Below, one piece after another: positions 35,513 to 38,819 of a stretch of DNA of 38,819 nt (positions within the stretch are counted from its first letter, which is position 1; each line of letters begins with the position of its first letter). The notes under the pieces are model-generated. The model searched no databases. It was not told the origin of the DNA and saw nothing but the letters and a program-made list of their open reading frames with translations. The translations under genes and the position numbers were made by a program. Source of the stretch: an uncultured Rhodovulum sp. (GTDB taxonomy: Bacteria; Pseudomonadota; Alphaproteobacteria; Rhodobacterales; Rhodobacteraceae); NCBI GenBank assembly GCA_946221765.1, contig CAMIMK010000002.1:1-38819 (forward strand). The letters run 5' to 3'.

Positions 35513-37321
35513 ATGACCGCCAGCCTGCTGCCCGACCCCTTCGGTGCCCCTTTCGTCCTGCTGGAGGACCGGCTGGCGCCCGCGGGCGAGGCCCGGCTCT
35601 ATACCGCGCCGGAGAGGATCATCGCCGCCCGGACGCCGGCGGAAGCGGAGGAGGCGCTGGCCGCGCTGGAGGCGGCGCAGCGCGACGGGCTGCATCTGGC
35701 CGGGTTTCTCGCCTATGAATTCGGTCATGCCCTGGAGCCGCGTCTGTCCGGTCTGCGGCCGGACGGGGCGGGGGGCGGGCCGCTCCTCTGGTTCGGGGCC
35801 TTCCCGGCTCCCCGGCGGCTGGCCCGCGCGGTGCTCGATGCCGCCTTTGCCGCGCGTCCCGCCCCGCAGCCGCTGACGCAGGTCGCGCCCGGCCTGACCG
35901 AGGCGGCCCATGCCGCGGCGCTGGCCCGGGTGCGCGGCTATCTGGAGGCGGGCGACGCCTATCAGGTGAACCTGACCTTTCCGATACGCTTCCGGTTCGG
36001 GGGGGATCCCCTCGCCCTCTATGCCGCGCTCCGGGCCGCGCAGCCCGCCGCCCATGGCGGGATCGTCGCGACCGGCACGGAGATCCTGCTCTCGGTGTCG
36101 CCCGAACTCTTCCTCGAGGTGGACGGCGACCGGGCCGTGACGCGGCCGATGAAGGGCACCGCCGGCCGTGGCGCCACCCCGGCCGAAGACGCCGCCGCCG
36201 CGGCCGCGCTCCGGGCCGACCCCAAGCAGCGGGCAGAGAACCTGATGATCGTCGACCTGCTGCGCAACGACCTGTCGCGCGTCAGCCGGGTCGGGTCGGT
36301 GCGGGTGCCGGACCTCTTCACCGTCGAGACCTATCCGACGCTGCACACGCTGACCTCGACCGTCACCAGCCGCCTTTCCGACGGGATCGGCGCGCCGGAC
36401 ATCCTCCGCGCCATGTTTCCCTGCGGTTCCGTGACCGGCGCCCCGAAGATCCGGGCGATGGAGATCATCCACGAGCTGGAGGCCGGGCCGCGGGGCGGCT
36501 ACACCGGCTCGATCGGGCGGATCGATCCGAATGGCGATCTCGCCTTCAACGTCGCCATCCGCACCGCCGTCCTCGATGCGGAGGGCCGCGGCATCTACGG
36601 CGCAGGTGGAGGCATCGTGATCGACAGTGATCCGGCGACGGAATATCGCGAGGCGCTGCTGAAGGCGCGCGTCCTGACCGACCTCGCGGCGGACTTCGGC
36701 CTGATAGAGACCTTCCGCTGGACCCGGGGCGGTGGGGTCCTGCGGCTCGACGCGCATCTCGCGCGGCTGTCCCGCTCGGCCGCCGAACTCGGCTTCGCCT
36801 TCGACGAGGAGGCCGCGCGGGCGCGGATCGCGGCCGAGAGCTTCGAGGGCCCCGACCGCCGGGTGCGCCTGCAGCTGGCCCGCGACGGGCGCCTCGAGCT
36901 GACCTCCGCGCTGCTCGAGCCGGTGGAAGACCGGCCGCTCCGGGTCGGCCTCGCCGCGGCGCGGACGGATGCCGGCAATCCCTTCGTACGCCACAAGACC
37001 ACCCGCCGCGCCCTCTGGGAGACAGCCTTCGCGGAGGCCGAAGCCGCGTGGCTCGACGAGGCAATCCTCCTCAACCGCGAGGGCTTCGTCACCGAGAGCG
37101 CCCGGGCGACCGTGTTCCTGAAGCGCGACGGGGTGTTCCTGACCCCGCCGCTCGCCCATGGCCTGTTGCCCGGCGTCCTGCGCGCGGCGCTCCTTGCGAA
37201 CGGCAGCGCGCGCGAGGCGCCCCTGCGCCCGGAAGACCTGAGCGCGGGCCTCCTCCTCCTCGGCAACAGCCTGCGCGGCCTGCGCGCCGCGCGCTTCCTG
37301 GGCGGCGCAACGGAATCCTAA
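35513..37321 (+). CDS. pabB: Fused aminodeoxychorismate synthase/lyase PabB-PabC
   Basis: This 602-residue protein joins two steps of p-aminobenzoate synthesis for folate. Residues to about 385 are the PabB domain (SPELFLEVDGDRAVTRPMKGT, LLRNDLSRVSRVGSVRV, FPCGSVTGAPKIRAMEII). The remainder is a class-IV aminotransferase-type lyase domain (PabC), with the PLP-binding Lys495 expected in VRHKTTRR and LLNREGFVTESARATVFL. I chose the ATG at 35513; a GTG at 35504 is also in frame. Glutaminase subunit PabA would come from elsewhere. FolC, the later folate enzyme, is at the other end of the window. Confidence 0.93.
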   Translation: MTASLLPDPFGAPFVLLEDRLAPAGEARLYTAPERIIAARTPAEAEEALAALEAAQRDGLHLAGFLAYEFGHALEPRLSGLRPDGAGGGPLLWFGAFPAPRRLARAVLDAAFAARPAPQPLTQVAPGLTEAAHAAALARVRGYLEAGDAYQVNLTFPIRFRFGGDPLALYAALRAAQPAAHGGIVATGTEILLSVSPELFLEVDGDRAVTRPMKGTAGRGATPAEDAAAAAALRADPKQRAENLMIVDLLRNDLSRVSRVGSVRVPDLFTVETYPTLHTLTSTVTSRLSDGIGAPDILRAMFPCGSVTGAPKIRAMEIIHELEAGPRGGYTGSIGRIDPNGDLAFNVAIRTAVLDAEGRGIYGAGGGIVIDSDPATEYREALLKARVLTDLAADFGLIETFRWTRGGGVLRLDAHLARLSRSAAELGFAFDEEAARARIAAESFEGPDRRVRLQLARDGRLELTSALLEPVEDRPLRVGLAAARTDAGNPFVRHKTTRRALWETAFAEAEAAWLDEAILLNREGFVTESARATVFLKRDGVFLTPPLAHGLLPGVLRAALLANGSAREAPLRPEDLSAGLLLLGNSLRGLRAARFLGGATES

Positions 37322-37374
37322 CCCGCCCGGGGCAGGATCTCGCGGTTTTTCATCAAATCGCAGGAGTCCTGCAG

Positions 37375-37986
37375 ATGCACTCGGTCGAGAGCATCGCGGC
37401 GGAGATCGTCCGTCGCGAGGGCGGGTTCGTGAATGATCCCGACGATCCGGGCGGCGCCACCAACCACGGCGTCACCATCCATACCATGCGGCAGCTGCGC
37501 CTCGATCTCGACGGCAACGGCCGGATCGACACCGCCGATGTCAAGGCGCTGACACCGGCGAAGGCGGCCGCGGTCTATGTGCGGCATTACTATACCGAGC
37601 CGAAGATCAACCTGCTGCCCGAGCCGCTGCAGGCCAGCGTCTTCGACATGCAGGTGAATGCCGGGGCCAATGCGGTGCGCATCCTGCAGCGGCTGATGGC
37701 CTCCTTCGGCCTGCCGCTCAAGGACGACGGGGTGATCGGCCCGATCACCGCGCGCACCGTGCAGCGTGCGATGTCCAAGGCCCCGGGGCATCTGGTCGAC
37801 GCCTACGGCATCGCCCGGCGCAACTACTACTACCGCCTCGGCGACCAGCGTCCCGCCAGCCGGAAGTTTGCCCGCCGCAAGGACGGGGGCAAGGGCGGCT
37901 GGATCACCCGCGCCGAAGAGTTCATGTCCGCCCGCTATCACTTCAGCGATGCGGATCACGCAAGGAGGACCGCCGCATGGGCGTGA
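37375..37986 (+). CDS. GH108-type N-acetylmuramidase, GTA endolysin-like
   Basis: The 203-residue protein is a peptidoglycan hydrolase of the glycoside-hydrolase 108 family. The catalytic Glu15 lies in RREGGFVND, followed by DPGGATNHGVT. A DLDGNGRIDTADV loop (about residues 43-55) is an EF-hand/dockerin-type calcium site. A C-terminal peptidoglycan-binding segment follows (VIGPITARTVQRAM). GGAG lies 9 bases before the ATG. It overlaps the holin gene by ten bases, the arrangement of the lysis genes of the Rhodobacter gene transfer agent, which lie apart from the main GTA cluster. A prophage remnant is the alternative. Confidence 0.88.
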   Translation: MHSVESIAAEIVRREGGFVNDPDDPGGATNHGVTIHTMRQLRLDLDGNGRIDTADVKALTPAKAAAVYVRHYYTEPKINLLPEPLQASVFDMQVNAGANAVRILQRLMASFGLPLKDDGVIGPITARTVQRAMSKAPGHLVDAYGIARRNYYYRLGDQRPASRKFARRKDGGKGGWITRAEEFMSARYHFSDADHARRTAAWA

Positions 37987-38537
37987 TCGGAAACATCATC
38001 GGGGCCTCGGGGGCCATCCGCGAGGCCGGCGAGGCCGTGGGCGGCGTCGCGGAGGTCTTCGTCGGCAACGCCGCCGCCCGCGACGCGGCCGCCGAGGCCC
38101 GGATCGCCAATGCGCTGACCCAGCTGGAGGGCGAGTTCGCGAGCGCCGGCGGGCGCGGCTTCGACCGGTTCGTCAATGCCCTCAACCGCCTGCCGCGGCC
38201 GCTGATGACGATCGGCACCCTCGGGCTCTTCGCCTATGCGATGGCCGAGCCGATCGGTTTCGCGGCGCGCATGGAGGGGCTGAACCTCATCCCCGAACCG
38301 CTCTGGTGGCTGATGGGGGCGATCGTTTCCTTCTATTTCGGCGCGCGGGAACTGCACCACTACCGCGCCCGGCCCATCGTCGGGACGGCGGCCGTGGTCG
38401 CCAAGGTCGCGGGCGTGGCGAAGGCGCGCCCGGCTGCGGAGGAAGCGGCCCAGCCGCTGCTGCCGCAGGGTGCAACCCGCGCCGTCGATCCCGACTACAA
38501 CGCCGCCGTCGAGGACTGGCGCAAGACCGCGGACTGA
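37977..38537 (+). CDS. GTA-type holin family protein
   Basis: The 186-residue protein has two or three membrane segments (LMTIGTLGLFAYAMAEPI and LWWLMGAIVSFYFGA, with a weaker N-terminal one), as in the 3-TM holin family of gene transfer agents. An AAGGAGG ribosome-binding site lies 8 bases before the ATG. The holin would permeabilise the inner membrane so the endolysin reaches the wall. The N-terminal 50 residues are Ala/Gly-rich and soluble. Its start overlaps the end of the endolysin gene. Confidence 0.85.
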   Translation: MGVIGNIIGASGAIREAGEAVGGVAEVFVGNAAARDAAAEARIANALTQLEGEFASAGGRGFDRFVNALNRLPRPLMTIGTLGLFAYAMAEPIGFAARMEGLNLIPEPLWWLMGAIVSFYFGARELHHYRARPIVGTAAVVAKVAGVAKARPAAEEAAQPLLPQGATRAVDPDYNAAVEDWRKTAD

Positions 38538-38544
38538 CCCCCGC

Positions 38545-38592
38545 GCCGGCCCGCGTCAGTCCCTCGGGGGCTGCGGGGGCCGGCCCCTTTTT
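38545..38592. terminator. Rho-independent terminator after the lysis genes
   Basis: GCCGGCCC (38545-38552) and GGGCCGGC (38577-38584) form a perfect 8-bp stem, followed by CCC and a run of five T residues (38588-38592). A nested GGGG-CCGG-CCCC stem is also possible. It sits 8 bases after the holin stop and in front of the convergent aminotransferase end, so it may serve the lysis operon mainly. Confidence 0.65.
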
Positions 38593-38819
38593 CTACTGGA
38601 GGTCGGCGAAGGCTGCCTGCAGCCGGGCCACCGCCTCGGCCACCCGCGCCCGCGGCGTGGCGATGTTGAAGCGCAGGAAGCTCTCGCCCCCCGCCCCGAA
38701 GCTGTGACCGTGGCTCGCCGCGATCCGGGCCTCCCGCTCCACCCGCCGGGTGAACTCCTCCGGCGTCATGCCGGTGTCGGCGAAATAGAGCGCGCTCGCC
38801 AATGTCACGACGAGACCGG
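38593..38819 (-). CDS. PatB/MalY-type aminotransferase, C-terminal part
   Basis: Only the last 75 residues are inside the window; the gene continues past 38819. The visible part (MTPEEFTRRVEREARIAASHG, then FGAGGESFLRFNIATPRARVAEAVARL) matches the C-terminal small domain of fold-type I PLP enzymes of the PatB/MalY cystathionine beta-lyase group. The PLP lysine lies outside the window, so the reaction is not determinable. It converges on the holin gene with the terminator between them. Confidence 0.75.
   Translation of the reverse strand, partial: GLVVTLASALYFADTGMTPEEFTRRVEREARIAASHGHSFGAGGESFLRFNIATPRARVAEAVARLQAAFADLQ

Overview
The window is a piece of the main chromosome of a high-GC alphaproteobacterium, almost certainly of the order Rhodobacterales (Rhodobacteraceae/Paracoccaceae type). 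The pointers are the block parB-parA-rsmG-mnmG-mnmE-rho-hemJ with two perfect parS sites, the petP-petR regulator pair facing ilvE, a CcmE cytochrome c maturation gene, a corrinoid protein paired with a DUF1638 protein, and an endolysin/holin pair of the gene-transfer-agent (GTA) type. No insertion sequence, CRISPR array, rRNA or tRNA was seen. Nearly all of the window is ordered core genome.

Layout. 1-267: no gene, but a strong set of competing inverted repeats. 268-2493 (minus): accD-folC. 2609-3220: a secreted protein of unknown function. 3327-6625: flagellar operon flgF-flgG-flgA-flgH-fliL (distal rod, P-ring chaperone, L-ring, stator-associated FliL). 6632-7979 (minus): a corrinoid-binding protein and a DUF1638 protein, probably cobalamin-dependent methyl transfer and possibly part of a split methionine synthase. 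8085-15451 (minus): the origin-proximal operon block hemJ, rho, mnmE, mnmG, rsmG, parA, parB, with parS sites inside mnmG and rsmG. 15452-15925: a gene-free, relatively AT-rich stretch with one perfect and several near-perfect DnaA boxes, the best candidate for the chromosomal origin oriC. 15926-17861 (minus): comF-grxC-nitrilase. 17856-19800: a methyltransferase and ferrochelatase hemH; the first two start codons of these divergent groups abut as ATGCAT. 19824-22688 (minus): a small unknown protein, mutT, argJ and a periplasmic parvulin, facing secA (22977-25715).

26115-27815 is a type-1 ABC exporter with an unusual Walker A motif. 27852-28832 (minus) is a Sua5-type tRNA threonylcarbamoyladenosine enzyme, facing a DmdC-type acyl-CoA dehydrogenase (28938-30605) that converges on ilvE (30666-31550, minus). 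petP-petR (31706-32976) share with ilvE a short control region that holds overlapping promoters and a palindrome. Then follow argC, a YihY membrane protein, ccmE, a fused pabB-pabC gene, the GTA-type endolysin and holin, a terminator, and the 3' end of a PatB/MalY-type aminotransferase cut by the window edge.

Functionally the centre of the window is a replication and segregation hub (oriC, parS, ParA, ParB) embedded in tRNA-modification, ribosome-methylation and transcription-termination genes. The flanks hold cofactor genes (folate: folC, pabBC, mutT as sanitation; haem: hemJ, hemH, ccmE), amino-acid genes (argJ, argC, ilvE), and secretion (secA, parvulin). The best leads for follow-up are the oriC with its extra repeats, the PetP-type operator, the corrinoid/DUF1638 pair, the small protein whose ribosome-binding site lies in a hairpin, and the competing hairpins at the left edge.
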